A stretch of 64,000 nt of DNA. Origin: Ligilactobacillus pabuli. Lineage in GTDB: Bacteria > Bacillota > Bacilli > Lactobacillales > Lactobacillaceae. The notes below the pieces were generated by a model, which saw nothing but the letters and a program-made list of their open reading frames with translations, was not told the origin of the DNA and searched no databases. Made by a program: the position numbers and the translations under genes. Shown in pieces: positions 1-10,507 of this stretch; the stretch's first letter is position 1, and each line of letters begins with the position of its first letter. Location of the stretch: the NCBI RefSeq assembly GCF_022836475.1, contig NZ_BQXH01000001.1, positions 152,220-216,219 of the forward strand. The letters are read 5' to 3'.

Positions 1-69
1 TTCCCACCAAAAGAATGTTTATTTAGTTCATTTTGTGCTAAACTACTAGTTAATGAGAGGTGAATAATA

Positions 70-258
70 TTGGTAAAACAGCTTATGTTACTCTTCTGGA
101 GTGCAATTTACGGTCTAGTCTTAGGCTACATTGTGTCTGCTTTAACTAGCTCTGCTTTTAATGTTACTACAAGTGTGATCGTCTCAATGATCGGCGGTTT
201 TGTAGTCATTAACTTAGTTGCACCAATGATCAAAATTCAAAGAAAATCTGACGATTAA
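70..258 (+). CDS. DUF2929 (YjzD-like) small membrane protein
   Basis: A 62-residue protein with two hydrophobic segments (about residues 5-25 and 33-54) and a short basic, polar tail, so it is probably a two-pass inner-membrane protein. Size and layout fit the DUF2929/YjzD family, which often lies beside clpB in lactobacilli; that family call is from memory. Translation starts at a TTG at 70 behind a good ribosome site (GAGAGGTGA, 54-62). It converges on clpB and shares a bidirectional terminator with it. No biochemical function is known to me. Confidence 0.75.
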   Translation: MVKQLMLLFWSAIYGLVLGYIVSALTSSAFNVTTSVIVSMIGGFVVINLVAPMIKIQRKSDD

Positions 259-260
259 TC

Positions 261-299
261 AAAAAGACGCTGCTCAAATTATTAGCAACGTCTTTTTTT
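261..299. terminator. Bidirectional terminator between DUF2929 gene and clpB
   Basis: Hairpin with stem AAAAAGACG-TGCT against AGCA-ACGTCTTTTT, with an A-run on one side and a T-run on the other, so it can end both the rightward small gene and the leftward clpB. Confidence 0.85.
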
Positions 300-307
300 G
301 TGCTCTT

Positions 308-2905
308 TTAGTTTTGAGCAGTTGTTTGAAAGCTCAAAGCATGATTTTCATCTAAGGTAATTTCTACTGTGGAATGTGGTAAGATCTTTCCACCAATGAT
401 TTGTTTAGCCAGTGGTGTTTCAACTTGGTCTGTAATGAACCGTTGTAATGGACGTGCACCATAGGCAGGTTCATAACCATTTTTAGCGAGCCATTCCTTA
501 GCTGCGCCATTGATCGTTAAAGTGATCTCTTGGTCAGCTAAACGGTCGGACAATAAGCCGATAAACTTGTCAACGATTTGTTCGATGGCTGTTAGGTTCA
601 ACGGAGTAAACATGATAATATCATCGATTCGGTTTAAGAATTCGGGCTTAAAATGACTCTGAGCCAGCTTCATCACCGCATCATGGGTGCTCGTTGAAAT
701 TTGACCATCGTCTGTCACTTGATCTAATAAAAGATCTGAACCAAGGTTTGACGTCATGATCAAAATCGTATTTTTAAAATCAACTGTCCGACCCTGACTA
801 TCAGTTAACCGACCGTCATCTAAGACCTGCAGCAAAATATTGAAAACGTCTGGGTGAGCTTTTTCAACTTCATCTAACAAAATAATGGAGTACGGATTAC
901 GGCGAACAGCTTCGGTCAGCTGACCACCTTCTTCATAACCTACATACCCTGGTGCCGCACCAACTAAACGACTGACAGAGATCTTATCCATATATTCACT
1001 CATGTCCAACCGAACCATGTGCTTGTCTGAATCAAACAAGTTTTCCGCCAAGGCTTTTGCCAGTTCGGTCTTACCAACACCAGTCGGCCCAAGAAACATA
1101 AATGAACCAAGCGGTTTAGATGGATCTTGCAGTCCGGCTCGTGAACGTAAAACAGCATCTGAAACAGCTGTCACTGCTTCATCTTGTCCAATGACACGCT
1201 GATGCAAACTATCGGCTAAATGCAACAGTTTTTGCCGTTCCCCTTCAACTAGCTTAGCGACTGGAATCCCTGTTGCTCGACTAACGACCGCAGCAATTTC
1301 ATTTTCAGTCACCGATTCTTCAACTAACCAGTCGTCTGGACGATCACTTTGTTCTAAATCAGCCAATTCTTTAGCTAACCGTGGTAAAGTTCCATGTTGT
1401 AATTTTGCAGCTTTTTCCAAGTCATATTGGCTTTCAGCTTCTTCTAATTGATGCTTAGCCTGGTCAATTTCCGCTTTTTTATCACTGACCCGCTTGATAT
1501 CTTCTTTTTCGCTTTCCCAGCGCATTTTCAGTTGATTATCTTTTTCATGCTCATTCGCTAACTGTTCTTGCACATCCGCGAGACGTTTTTGTGAAGCTTC
1601 GTCAGTTTCCTTTTTTAGAGCAGCTTCTTCAATTTCTAAGCGCATCACTGCGCGATTGACTTGGTCTAGTTCAGTTGGAACAGAATTCATTTCAACTCTG
1701 ATTTCAGCACAGGCTTCGTCGACCAAATCGATTGCCTTGTCTGGTAAAAAGCGGTCGGTGATGTAACGGTCAGACAACGTTGCTGCCGCCACTAAGGCAT
1801 TGTCATGAATTCTAACGCCGTGATGGATCTCGTAGCGTTCACGCAAGCCTCGCAGAATTGCGATCGTATCCTCAACCGTTGGCTCCTGGACTAAAACTTT
1901 TTGGAAACGTCGTTCTAAGGCCTTATCTTTTTCTAGGTTTTCTCGGTATTCGTCTAAAGTTGTCGCACCGATCAAATGCAGTTCACCACGAGCTAACATT
2001 GGCTTTAAAATATTGCCGGCATCCATGCTGCCTTCAGTTTTTCCTGCGCCAACGATCGTATGGATCTCATCGATAAATAAGATGATTTGGCCTTCGCTTT
2101 TTTTAACTTCTTTTAAAACTGATTTGAGTCGTTCTTCGAATTCACCCCGATATTTAGCACCAGCGATCAATGAACCCATATCCAAAGAAAAAATCGTCTT
2201 ATTTCTCAAATTTGCAGGAACATCGTTTTTTACGATCCTTTGGGCTAAGCCCTCGATGATCGCTGTTTTACCTACCCCTGGTTCACCAATTAAAACTGGG
2301 TTGTTTTTGGTTTTACGTGATAAGATCCGAATTACATCTCGAACTTCCTCATCCCGGCCGATAATGGGATCTTGCTTACCCGAACGAGCTTCTGCCACCA
2401 GATCAGTCCCATATTTTTCTAAGGCCTTATATTGTGCTTCTTGATCTTTTGATGTCACGTGTTCTCCTCCTCGTAAATCGGTGATCACCGTTTGTAGTTT
2501 TTGAGCAGTGAGCCCATTTTTTTGTAAATATTCTGTCAGTGGCTGGTACTTGAGCTGCATAAGTGCAAGGACGATCGTGTCTAAGGCGATGTATTCATCC
2601 CCCAGTTGTTGTTTTAACTGGTCCGCCTTTTGTAAAAGCTGCACTAAATTTTGACTCATGGATTGTCCGTAGGCAACATTACCGGAAACAACTGCGATTT
2701 GATCAAGCTCCTGATCAATTTTCTTTTCAAAAGCGGCAACATCAACACCAGCTTTTTGATACAGATCCGCTGCAAATTCACCGGGCTGGATCAAAAACTT
2801 GAACAAATGCGGAATGTCAATTTCTTGGTGTTGTCGGGTCATTGCGATTTGTTGCGCTTGCCCGATGGCTTCTTGGACTGCATTAGTTAAACTATCATTA
2901 TTCAT
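308..2905 (-). CDS. clpB: ATP-dependent chaperone ClpB
   Basis: Hsp100 disaggregase that works with DnaK to pull apart protein aggregates in the cytoplasm. The 865-residue protein has the full ClpB order: N-terminal Clp repeat domain, first AAA+ module with Walker A GEPGVGKT (near residue 200) and Walker B LFIDEIH, a long charged coiled-coil middle domain (about 400-520), a second AAA+ module with GPTGVGKT (near 600), and the C-terminal small domain. I place the start at 2905 rather than 2929: the strong site GGAAAGGA (2914-2921) is 8 bases before it, and the upstream Met would precede that site. A CtsR-like operator lies upstream, consistent with heat-shock control. Confidence 0.97.
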   Translation of the reverse strand: MNNDSLTNAVQEAIGQAQQIAMTRQHQEIDIPHLFKFLIQPGEFAADLYQKAGVDVAAFEKKIDQELDQIAVVSGNVAYGQSMSQNLVQLLQKADQLKQQLGDEYIALDTIVLALMQLKYQPLTEYLQKNGLTAQKLQTVITDLRGGEHVTSKDQEAQYKALEKYGTDLVAEARSGKQDPIIGRDEEVRDVIRILSRKTKNNPVLIGEPGVGKTAIIEGLAQRIVKNDVPANLRNKTIFSLDMGSLIAGAKYRGEFEERLKSVLKEVKKSEGQIILFIDEIHTIVGAGKTEGSMDAGNILKPMLARGELHLIGATTLDEYRENLEKDKALERRFQKVLVQEPTVEDTIAILRGLRERYEIHHGVRIHDNALVAAATLSDRYITDRFLPDKAIDLVDEACAEIRVEMNSVPTELDQVNRAVMRLEIEEAALKKETDEASQKRLADVQEQLANEHEKDNQLKMRWESEKEDIKRVSDKKAEIDQAKHQLEEAESQYDLEKAAKLQHGTLPRLAKELADLEQSDRPDDWLVEESVTENEIAAVVSRATGIPVAKLVEGERQKLLHLADSLHQRVIGQDEAVTAVSDAVLRSRAGLQDPSKPLGSFMFLGPTGVGKTELAKALAENLFDSDKHMVRLDMSEYMDKISVSRLVGAAPGYVGYEEGGQLTEAVRRNPYSIILLDEVEKAHPDVFNILLQVLDDGRLTDSQGRTVDFKNTILIMTSNLGSDLLLDQVTDDGQISTSTHDAVMKLAQSHFKPEFLNRIDDIIMFTPLNLTAIEQIVDKFIGLLSDRLADQEITLTINGAAKEWLAKNGYEPAYGARPLQRFITDQVETPLAKQIIGGKILPHSTVEITLDENHALSFQTTAQN

Positions 2906-2963
2906 GTTTTTTATCCTTTCCATCTTCAAAATAGCTGAATTAATTTTAATTGTAATTATTTTT

Positions 2964-2985
2964 GTCAGTAATTTAATTTACTGAC
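2964..2985. repeat. Perfect 8-bp inverted repeat at the clpB transcription start
   Basis: GTCAGTAA, six bases, TTACTGAC. It lies 4-26 bases downstream of the predicted clpB -10, at about +1 to +20. It is not the CIRCE element. It may be a second operator or a 5'-UTR hairpin. Confidence 0.6.
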
Positions 2986-2989
2986 TCTC

Positions 2990-3042
2990 ATTATACAGCA
3001 TATTATTCTAGATGCTAATAAAAAGTCTTACCTTCTTTGACC
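2990..3042 (-). promoter_or_regulatory. clpB promoter with CtsR-like operator
   Basis: Minus strand reads TTAGCA (3013-3018), 17 bases, TATAAT (2990-2995). About 10 bases upstream of the -35 is GGTCAAA-GAA-GGTAAGA (3026-3042), close to the CtsR direct heptad repeat (RGTCAAA-NAN-RGTCAAA), with one perfect and one degenerate heptad. CtsR is the usual repressor of clp genes in lactobacilli; the assignment is by motif only. Confidence 0.65.
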
Positions 3043-3078
3043 AAATTGATTAACCGGCATTTTCAGGCTTAAATCATC

Positions 3079-3113
3079 AAAAAAAGGCCCCTCATTTTTT
3101 AAATGAGAGGCTC
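3079..3113 (-). terminator. Terminator of the SOS-associated unknown gene
   Basis: Stem AGCCTCTCATTT / AATGAGGGGC read on the minus strand, followed by TTTTTTT, starting directly after the stop codon at 3120. Confidence 0.85.
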
Positions 3114-3119
3114 TTACTT

Positions 3120-3713
3120 TTATCGCTCACAGTGTTGTTGCCACTGTTGCATGATCGTTTGTTTGTATTCTGGGTAGACCGCTAAAATTTCTGGAAAAAC
3201 TTGATCTGCAATAATTTTAAATGCCGTCGTTTTCCCCACTCGACTACTGATCATTTCCAATAAATTATCATAATTAGTGTAATCATGGCGAATCGTATTC
3301 ACAATTTTCCAATCATCAACCTCAAAAGGTTCAAGTTCATCGAAGTTTCGACTCACCATAAAAATCTCATGATTTAATTTCGCACGATGAACTAATTTTT
3401 TTCGGCTCACTCTTTGGACAGTAACTCCTTGTTGCACCACCAAGTCTGTTAACCGGTGGGTTTTTGTGGCAACTGCTTTTCTGGCAGCTTGTGCTCGTTT
3501 TTCTTTATTTTTCATTTTTCGCGTGTAAGTTTCCTGAACTTCTGGCAGCAAAAAAGTCTGTGTTACTTGTTCTTTAGACCAAATTGGTACCACTTGTGAA
3601 GCATAATATCCACGTTTGGTTTTTTCAGGCTGCGGTAAGTATTTGACCATTTTGTCAGTCCATTCAAACTCCTTTTTTAATTCCGCTCGACTGAAATATT
3701 GTTTTTCTTCCAT
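3120..3713 (-). CDS. Unknown protein, probably SOS-regulated
   Basis: A 197-residue basic, soluble protein with no signal peptide or membrane segment that I do not recognise. The first 50 residues (ELKKEFEWTDKMVKYL followed by YYASQVVPIWSKEQV) have the look of a small winged-helix or MerR-type DNA-binding fold; residues 65-85 are highly charged (Lys/Arg/Ala). Start ATG is preceded by AGAGGA. A consensus-like promoter (-35 TTGTCC, -10 TATACT) with a LexA/DinR-type box on its -10/+1 sits about 190 bases upstream, pointing at this gene and with nothing else between. A terminator follows immediately, so it is a single-gene unit or is preceded by the 30-codon ORF at 3793. A role in the DNA-damage response is inference from the box alone. 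Confidence 0.75.
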   Translation of the reverse strand: MEEKQYFSRAELKKEFEWTDKMVKYLPQPEKTKRGYYASQVVPIWSKEQVTQTFLLPEVQETYTRKMKNKEKRAQAARKAVATKTHRLTDLVVQQGVTVQRVSRKKLVHRAKLNHEIFMVSRNFDELEPFEVDDWKIVNTIRHDYTNYDNLLEMISSRVGKTTAFKIIADQVFPEILAVYPEYKQTIMQQWQQHCER

Positions 3714-3792
3714 GCTCGTTCCTCTTTTCTAAAAGTCGTTTAGTTAAGCACACACTCAACCAGAGGCCTTAGAAAATCACCAGCATCAAACA

Positions 3793-3885
3793 TCACCAGA
3801 AAAACAAATTGGTCAATCTCAGCGCATAAAACGCCTCACCATCAACTTTATCAATTAATTCACCCGCACCTTTCATACGTGTCAT
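3793..3885 (-). CDS. Possible 30-residue leader ORF in the SOS transcript
   Basis: ATG at 3885 opens 30 codons with the product beginning MTRMKGAGELIDKV and ending LRLTNLFFW, then TGA. It lies between the SOS promoter and the 197-residue gene, in the same direction. There is no convincing ribosome site, so it may be chance or a decayed remnant. The hydrophobic, aromatic C-terminus would suit a small membrane-active peptide, but nothing proves translation. Confidence 0.22.
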   Translation of the reverse strand: MTRMKGAGELIDKVDGEAFYALRLTNLFFW

Positions 3886-3904
3886 GCTAATTCGGAAGAT
3901 TTTT

Positions 3905-3948
3905 CGAACATATGTTCATAGTATACCGCTATTTTATTTTAAGGACAA
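3905..3948 (-). promoter_or_regulatory. SOS (LexA/DinR-type) promoter
   Basis: Minus-strand -35 TTGTCC (3943-3948), 17-base spacer, -10 TATACT (3920-3925). CGAACATATGTTCA at 3905-3918 matches 13 of 14 positions of the Bacillus DinR consensus CGAACRNRYGTTYC and abuts the -10, where a repressor would block initiation. It points to the gene at 3120-3713. Confidence 0.7.
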
Positions 3949-3951
3949 GTC

Positions 3952-3986
3952 AAAAAAACATCAACCACAACGCAGCTGATGTTTTT
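3952..3986 (-). terminator. pepT terminator
   Basis: Minus strand AAAAACATCA, 13-base loop, TGATGTTTTTTT, about 30 bases after the pepT stop. Confidence 0.8.
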
Positions 3987-4018
3987 CCAATTATTTAGTT
4001 TTCGTAGCTTTCAGCAAC

Positions 4019-5260
4019 TTAGTCTTCACTCACTAACTTGATGATCTGTAAGACCACGTCAGTTGCCTTTTCCATCGTTTCTTTTGAAACGTATTCAAAG
4101 CGGGCATGCATGTTTTCTGGACCAGCGAACAAGTTTGGTGTTGGCAAGCCCATAAATGAGATCTTCGAACCGTCTGTCCCACCACGAACTGGTGCGATCA
4201 ATGGTTTAATATCTAAGTCTTCCATTGCTTTCTTAGCAACTTCAACGACTGTCATATCTTTTTCGATCACTTCACGCATGTTGTAATATTGGTCTTTCAT
4301 ATCCAAAATAACGCGGTCTTCGCTAAATTGTTCGTTCATTTTTGCGACAATGTTCTTAATAAGTTGTTTCCGTTCTTCAAACTTATTACGATCATGGTCA
4401 CGAATAATATAAGTCATCTTAGCTTCATCAACCGTTCCGTTAATTGCTAAGAGATGGAAAAATCCTTGGCGACCATCGGTCTTTTCTGGGACTTCAGCAC
4501 TTGGCAAATGATTTTCAAATTCAACCGCCAGCTTCAAAGCGTTGATCATAATGCCTTTTGCTTCTGAAGGATGAACATCTTTCCCGACAAATTTAATTGT
4601 AGCTTGGGCAGCGTTAAATGTTTCATATTCTAATTGACCCAATGGACCACCATCGACGGTATAAGCCAAATCGGCACCAAATTCATCGACTTCAAAACGA
4701 TCGGCACCAGTCCCGATTTCTTCGTCTGGACCAAAGGCAACTTCAACTTCACCGTGTTTGATTTCTGGATGAGCAACTAAATATTCGACCGCAGTCATAA
4801 TTTCAGTCACACCAGCTTTGTCATCAGCACCCAACAAAGTTGTCCCGTCAGTTGTGATCAAAGTCTCGCCTTTGTAATTTTTCAGATTAGGGAATTCAGC
4901 AGGTGATAATGAATAGCCGCTTTGACCCAGCTTAATGTCTGATTCACCATCGTAGTTTTCAACTAATTGTGGTGCAACATTGTGCGCATTAAAATCAGCT
5001 GTATCAATATGTGAAATAAAGCCGACTTTTTTAGCTTCTTGGCCTGCAGGCAAGTTACTTGGTAATGTAGCGAAAACATAACTGCTCTTAGCTGCGATCC
5101 GCACGTTATCCAAACCAATCTCGTTTAATTCCAATACTAGTTCGTTGGCAAACTCAACTTGATTTTGGGTTGATGGAACTGTAGTTGATTCTTCATCCGA
5201 ACGCGTTTCTTTCCGAACGTACTTCAAAAAACGTGGTACTAACTTATCATACTTTGTCAT
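4019..5260 (-). CDS. pepT: Peptidase T (tripeptide aminopeptidase)
   Basis: Cytoplasmic zinc aminopeptidase of the M20 family that removes the N-terminal residue from tripeptides, a late step in peptide use by lactic acid bacteria. At 413 residues it has family length. Metal-site motifs are visible: SHIDTAD (residues 83-89), GADDKAG (144-150), the catalytic DEEIGTGAD (179-187), and RGGTDGS near the C-terminus. The start is preceded by AGGAGAG. It has its own terminator downstream, and the Nif3-like gene ends 60 bases upstream, so the two may be cotranscribed. Confidence 0.96.
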   Translation of the reverse strand: MTKYDKLVPRFLKYVRKETRSDEESTTVPSTQNQVEFANELVLELNEIGLDNVRIAAKSSYVFATLPSNLPAGQEAKKVGFISHIDTADFNAHNVAPQLVENYDGESDIKLGQSGYSLSPAEFPNLKNYKGETLITTDGTTLLGADDKAGVTEIMTAVEYLVAHPEIKHGEVEVAFGPDEEIGTGADRFEVDEFGADLAYTVDGGPLGQLEYETFNAAQATIKFVGKDVHPSEAKGIMINALKLAVEFENHLPSAEVPEKTDGRQGFFHLLAINGTVDEAKMTYIIRDHDRNKFEERKQLIKNIVAKMNEQFSEDRVILDMKDQYYNMREVIEKDMTVVEVAKKAMEDLDIKPLIAPVRGGTDGSKISFMGLPTPNLFAGPENMHARFEYVSKETMEKATDVVLQIIKLVSED

Positions 5261-5320
5261 GAAAACTCTCCTTTATATTCAAGCTACCCTGTTGTCAACA
5301 AGATAACCTGGTTAATTAAT

Positions 5321-6436
5321 TTAAATAAATCTAAATGGATCCGTATTAATTGTAGTCGAGATGACTTGAATTGGCCAGTTATTTTCAGTTGCCCACTGGC
5401 TAAAGAGTGCTTTTAATTGCGGTTGGCAGACCCATTCAAAATGGTGACCCGGGTCAAGCACATTTAAACCGCCAGCCAACATATCATGGGCCGTGTGATA
5501 ACTAACATCACCAGTAATATACACCTCAGCTCCCGCAGCCTGTGCTTGTGGATAAAACTTCGCTCCACTTCCGCCAAGAACTGCTACTCGTGAAACTACT
5601 TGCTGAGGGTCAGGACTAACCAACCGTAAACCATTAATTTCAAAAATTTGTTTACATTTGGCTGCCAAATCAGCAACAGTTATCGGATGCTCTAAATTAC
5701 CGACCCGTCCCATTCCATATTGCGGCCCACTGTCCTCAATTGCATACAAATCAAAGACGATTTCTTCATACGGGTGATTTGCCCGCATCGCCGCTAAAAT
5801 TTGGTTCTTTAACCGCGCCGGAAAAACAACTTCGACTTTTTCTTCTGAGACACTTTCGGCCTGGCCCACACTACCAATTGCCGGTGTAGCAGCCTGTCCG
5901 GGAGTAAACCGGCCAGTTCCTTGGACAGAAAATGAACAGCCGCTGTATTCTCCAATTTGGCCAGCTCCGGCAGCGGCTAAGCCCGCCCGTAGTTGGGATG
6001 CACTTTCAACTGGGACAAAGACTGCTAGTTTATAAATTTTTTCAGCAAGCGGCCCTAGTAATGGCATGGTATCTTGTAACCCCAGCTTGTCAGCTAGCCA
6101 ATCATTCATTCCACCTTGAGCACTGTCTAAATTTGTGTGGGCAGCATAGACTGTAATGCCATGCTTGAGCAGCTCCGCATACATTTGATTTTGCGGCACA
6201 CTTAAATCAAAACTATGAACAGCATGAAACATTGCTGGATGATGTGCAAAAATAAAATCAACTTTTTGGTCAATTGCTTCTTGAACAGTTTCTGGGCGGA
6301 CGTCAAGCGTGACCATCATCCGATGGACTTCCTGCTGTAAATCGCCTAATTGCAAACCGATCGGGTCACCTTTTTCAGCTAACCATTTCGGGGCAAATTC
6401 TTCAAAACGTGTCACAATGTCATTGACTGTCGTCAT
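5321..6436 (-). CDS. Nif3-like dinuclear metal centre protein (YqfO type)
   Basis: Member of the Nif3/DUF34 family, hexameric proteins with two bound metal ions and no settled function; often misnamed GTP cyclohydrolase I type 2. Metal-ligand motifs are present: FAHHPAMFH (residues 64-71), AAHTNLDSA (98-106) and GHHFEW near the C-terminus. At 371 residues it is the long form, with the CutA/PII-like insert between the two halves as in Bacillus YqfO. The ATG lies inside the end of trmK (17-base overlap), the usual firmicute pairing, so the two are translationally coupled. Confidence 0.93.
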   Translation of the reverse strand: MTTVNDIVTRFEEFAPKWLAEKGDPIGLQLGDLQQEVHRMMVTLDVRPETVQEAIDQKVDFIFAHHPAMFHAVHSFDLSVPQNQMYAELLKHGITVYAAHTNLDSAQGGMNDWLADKLGLQDTMPLLGPLAEKIYKLAVFVPVESASQLRAGLAAAGAGQIGEYSGCSFSVQGTGRFTPGQAATPAIGSVGQAESVSEEKVEVVFPARLKNQILAAMRANHPYEEIVFDLYAIEDSGPQYGMGRVGNLEHPITVADLAAKCKQIFEINGLRLVSPDPQQVVSRVAVLGGSGAKFYPQAQAAGAEVYITGDVSYHTAHDMLAGGLNVLDPGHHFEWVCQPQLKALFSQWATENNWPIQVISTTINTDPFRFI

Positions 6437-7130
6437 CAGCTAACACTCCTTTAATTTGAACGATCTTAGCAGTAACCTCCTGATATTTAGGTGTGGCAGT
6501 CTTGCCAGCAGCAGTTAAGGCTGTACAAATTTTTTCTTCACGGTGCAATTCACGCGTCCATTTTTCAATAAAAGCTGGGTCTTTTTGGGCTACTAATTTA
6601 GGGCCAAAAAAGATTTCATCTGCACTTAACTGCTTGATGTTAGCCACTGGTTGAGCCACCATCAGTTCATAAACATGGCCCGTTTCACTCAAAATTTCTT
6701 CGGCGGTAATTTCATAATAATTATTCATCAGCCATTCTCGTACCGCATCCGCACCAACATTAGGTTGTAAGATCAACAAGGGCTTTGCTGCCAATTTCTG
6801 GGGGTCAGCACTCAAAATGTTGACCATCAAAGGACCACCCATCCCGCAAATCGTCACGGTATCGATTTGGTCTTCTGCGGTATAAGCCGCTAAGCCATCC
6901 GCTAAACGCGACTGCACGATTTCAGACATTTGTTCTTGAGCAATAATTTTGGTCGCATTGTGGTGGGGACCAGCAACCACCTCACCAGCGACCGCAAAAG
7001 AAATTAATCCTTTTTTCGCCAAATAGACCGGCAAATACGCATGGTCTGAGCCAATATCAGCTAACCGTGCCCCCACCGGGACATGTTGCGCAACGTGTAG
7101 TAATCTTTGTGATAATTTATTTGAATCCAT
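6420..7130 (-). CDS. trmK: tRNA (adenine(22)-N1)-methyltransferase
   Basis: Methylates N1 of adenine 22 in the D-loop of bacterial tRNAs, using S-adenosylmethionine. Residues 24-38 carry the SAM motif I (ADIGSDHAYLPVYLA), followed by TICGMGG, typical of the TrmK/YqfN family; length 236 is normal. It overlaps the downstream Nif3-like gene by 17 bases. The conserved firmicute order sigA-trmK-nif3 supports the call. Confidence 0.94.
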   Translation of the reverse strand: MDSNKLSQRLLHVAQHVPVGARLADIGSDHAYLPVYLAKKGLISFAVAGEVVAGPHHNATKIIAQEQMSEIVQSRLADGLAAYTAEDQIDTVTICGMGGPLMVNILSADPQKLAAKPLLILQPNVGADAVREWLMNNYYEITAEEILSETGHVYELMVAQPVANIKQLSADEIFFGPKLVAQKDPAFIEKWTRELHREEKICTALTAAGKTATPKYQEVTAKIVQIKGVLADDDSQ

Positions 7131-7225
7131 TTTATGCTCCTTAGTAACTCAATATTATTGTACACCAAAAAGAAAGCGTTTTTTAGTGATGCACTACTCA
7201 TTTTTAACATGAGACTTATGTATAG

Positions 7226-7254
7226 AAAAAGGCCGAAACATTTTCGACCTTTTT
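7226..7254 (-). terminator. Terminator after rpoD
   Basis: AAAAAGGTCGAAAA / TTTCGGCCTTTTT hairpin read on the minus strand, about 35 bases after the rpoD stop. Confidence 0.8.
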
Positions 7255-7289
7255 CATCTTGCACAGTGCTAAGCTGCAAGCGTTAATTT

Positions 7290-8411
<1,122 letters not shown>

Positions 8412-8424
8412 GGTGAGGTCCTCC

Positions 8425-10281
8425 TTATATTGCTGAAATCCCAGCTTGTTTCCGTTGTAATAAGTCAATTAATTTAACAGTTAAATCAACGACTGTCTCT
8501 TGATCATTCATTCTTTTAGCTCGTGCCAATTGCTGATTTAAGTGTGCAATTTGTTCTTCTAACGGCGAGGCTTGCAAAATCAACTGTAAACAATCGTTGA
8601 TCTCTTGTTCACTAGTTTGTTCAGCAAAGTTATTCATTTCTAATGACACCACAATTTCTTGTAACGCACCTTCTTGTACGAAATCTAAAAACGCAGCACT
8701 ATCAAAGGTCTGATGTTGATTGAAGAACCCCTGAGCCAATAAATAAATGGTCTGATAATTTTCATGCACAAAGCTAAACTCTGGCATTCCTGCGACCTTC
8801 AGCCACGTACTCCGATCGTGTAAGAGTCGGTATAACAATAACCGTTCTGCTTGCTCGATTCGATCATAATGAACTGGAGCTTGAATCTTAGGCCCCACAG
8901 CACGTGGTGCTTGGGTAGGCGCTTGAACTGATTGAGACTGCTTTTTCGGCGCCCCTGTTGCACGTAATTCCTTCAACTGGTTTTCTAAGGTCAGCTTGTC
9001 TAGCTGAAATCTTTGTGCCAGGCGATTTAAATACAAATCACGTTCAATTGCGTCATTACTTTGGGCAATTTTTTTCAGGACATCTTCGATATAAGCTAAT
9101 TGGTCGTTTTCATTATCTAAGTTACGCCCTTGTTGATAGTAACGCAAATAAAAAGCTAATTCACTTTCCAAACTATCATGGACATGGGTCACAAACTTCT
9201 CTGCCCCGTATTTCCCGACATATTCATCAGGATCAAGCTTTTCCGGGAGTGAAATAACACTTAAATTGAAGCGGCCTGTCGCAGCTAACAACTCTAGCGC
9301 TCGTTTGGTTGCTTTTTGTCCCGGCTCGTCGCCATCGTAACAAAGACTAACATTTTTCGAGACCCGTGCTAAAGTGTAAACCTGTTGTTCAGTTAAACTA
9401 GTTCCCATCGAAGCTACACCATTTTTAACACCAGCTCGATATGCAGCCAAAACATCCATAAAGCCTTCAAATAAAACGAGGCTTTTTTCAGTCCGGACAC
9501 TATTCTTAGCTTTATCAAAGTTAAACAAGACGTCCCGCTTATTAAAAATCTCCGTTTCGGGTGAATTTAAATATTTAGGCTGCTGGTCGTTTTTTTGTAA
9601 CAGGCGCCCAGAAAAGGCAATCACCTGTCCAGCCGCATTCCGAATCGGAAACATGACTCGGGACCGAAAACGATCACTTAGTTGTCCATCTTGTCGTTCT
9701 ACAAACAGTCCAGATTTTCGTAATTTTTGGTAATCCGGTTGATGTTCATCGAAAAACGGTAGTAATAATTTATTTGCAGGTGCATAACCAATTTGAAATT
9801 CAGCGATCAATTCATCAGTTAAACCCCGGTGATGCAAATACTCTAACGCTTCTTCACCCAACTGCGTATTCACTAAAATATGATGATACAATTCAGCAGC
9901 TTCACGATGATAATCTTTTAAAATCGCAATTTCAGGATTATCCTGATTTCCCGGTTTAGCGCCACTCAAGTCAGCTTGATATTCTTGACTAACCTGCACG
10001 TTTCCAAGTTCAGCAACACGCAACACAGCGGCTGGAAAACTGAGATTTTCAAGCTCCATCATAAACTTAAAAACATTCCCACCCCGATGACACGAAAAAC
10101 AGTTAAAAATCTGTTTTTGTTCATTAACAGAAAATGAGGCCGTTTTTTCAGTATGAAAAGGACAAAGCCCAAACCAATTTTTTCCTGAACGATGCATTTG
10201 AACAAATTGTTCAACGACATCTAAAATATTGACCTGCGAACGAACATCATCGATCACCTCTTCAGGGATCATTTTGCTCAC
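8425..10281 (-). CDS. dnaG: DNA primase
   Basis: Makes the RNA primers for DNA replication. The 618-residue protein has the N-terminal CHC2 zinc finger (Cys40, His43, Cys61, Cys64), the TOPRIM catalytic core ([14 protein letters not shown], then [13 protein letters not shown]), and a C-terminal helicase-binding domain. Start is taken as GTG at 10281 behind GAGGTGG; an ATG three codons in is an alternative. Its stop is 13 bases before the rpoD start. The leader contains a strong hairpin (10318-10345). Confidence 0.96.
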   Translation of the reverse strand: MSKMIPEEVIDDVRSQVNILDVVEQFVQMHRSGKNWFGLCPFHTEKTASFSVNEQKQIFNCFSCHRGGNVFKFMMELENLSFPAAVLRVAELGNVQVSQEYQADLSGAKPGNQDNPEIAILKDYHREAAELYHHILVNTQLGEEALEYLHHRGLTDELIAEFQIGYAPANKLLLPFFDEHQPDYQKLRKSGLFVERQDGQLSDRFRSRVMFPIRNAAGQVIAFSGRLLQKNDQQPKYLNSPETEIFNKRDVLFNFDKAKNSVRTEKSLVLFEGFMDVLAAYRAGVKNGVASMGTSLTEQQVYTLARVSKNVSLCYDGDEPGQKATKRALELLAATGRFNLSVISLPEKLDPDEYVGKYGAEKFVTHVHDSLESELAFYLRYYQQGRNLDNENDQLAYIEDVLKKIAQSNDAIERDLYLNRLAQRFQLDKLTLENQLKELRATGAPKKQSQSVQAPTQAPRAVGPKIQAPVHYDRIEQAERLLLYRLLHDRSTWLKVAGMPEFSFVHENYQTIYLLAQGFFNQHQTFDSAAFLDFVQEGALQEIVVSLEMNNFAEQTSEQEINDCLQLILQASPLEEQIAHLNQQLARAKRMNDQETVVDLTVKLIDLLQRKQAGISAI

Positions 10282-10317
10282 ACAACCACCTCAAAATAAC
10301 TTTAGCATTAAGCGGGT

Positions 10318-10345
10318 AAAAGTCGCACGAAGCTGTGCGACTTTT
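10318..10345 (-). promoter_or_regulatory. Terminator-like hairpin in the dnaG leader
   Basis: Perfect 11-bp stem AAAAGTCGCAC / GTGCGACTTTT with a 6-base loop, about 35 bases before the dnaG start. On the minus strand it is followed by only four T bases then ACCC, so it may be a partial terminator that tunes dnaG-rpoD expression. Confidence 0.5.
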
Positions 10346-10450
10346 ACTTTTCTTTTTTTACATAATCAATAGTAATGATATAATGAAATCCACTGTTATG
10401 CAAGGAAAAAGCACCCTTTTCATGAACTTTTCTCCGTTCATCTTGACCTA

Positions 10451-10486
10451 AAAATGTCCAGAGCACATTTAGTCTCTGGACATTTT
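10451..10486 (-). terminator. Terminator of glyQS
   Basis: Perfect 9-bp stem TGTCCAGAG / CTCTGGACA followed by TTTTT on the minus strand, about 20 bases after the glyS stop. Confidence 0.85.
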
Positions 10487-10507
10487 ACTATAAATTTTAA
10501 TTGGTGC

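Noticed and set aside
2013..2444. 143-codon plus-strand ORF inside clpB
   Set aside because: Antisense shadow of a strongly conserved clpB segment; no ribosome site or recognisable product.
7061..7279. 72-codon ORF between rpoD and trmK
   Set aside because: Runs through the rpoD terminator and overlaps trmK in another frame.
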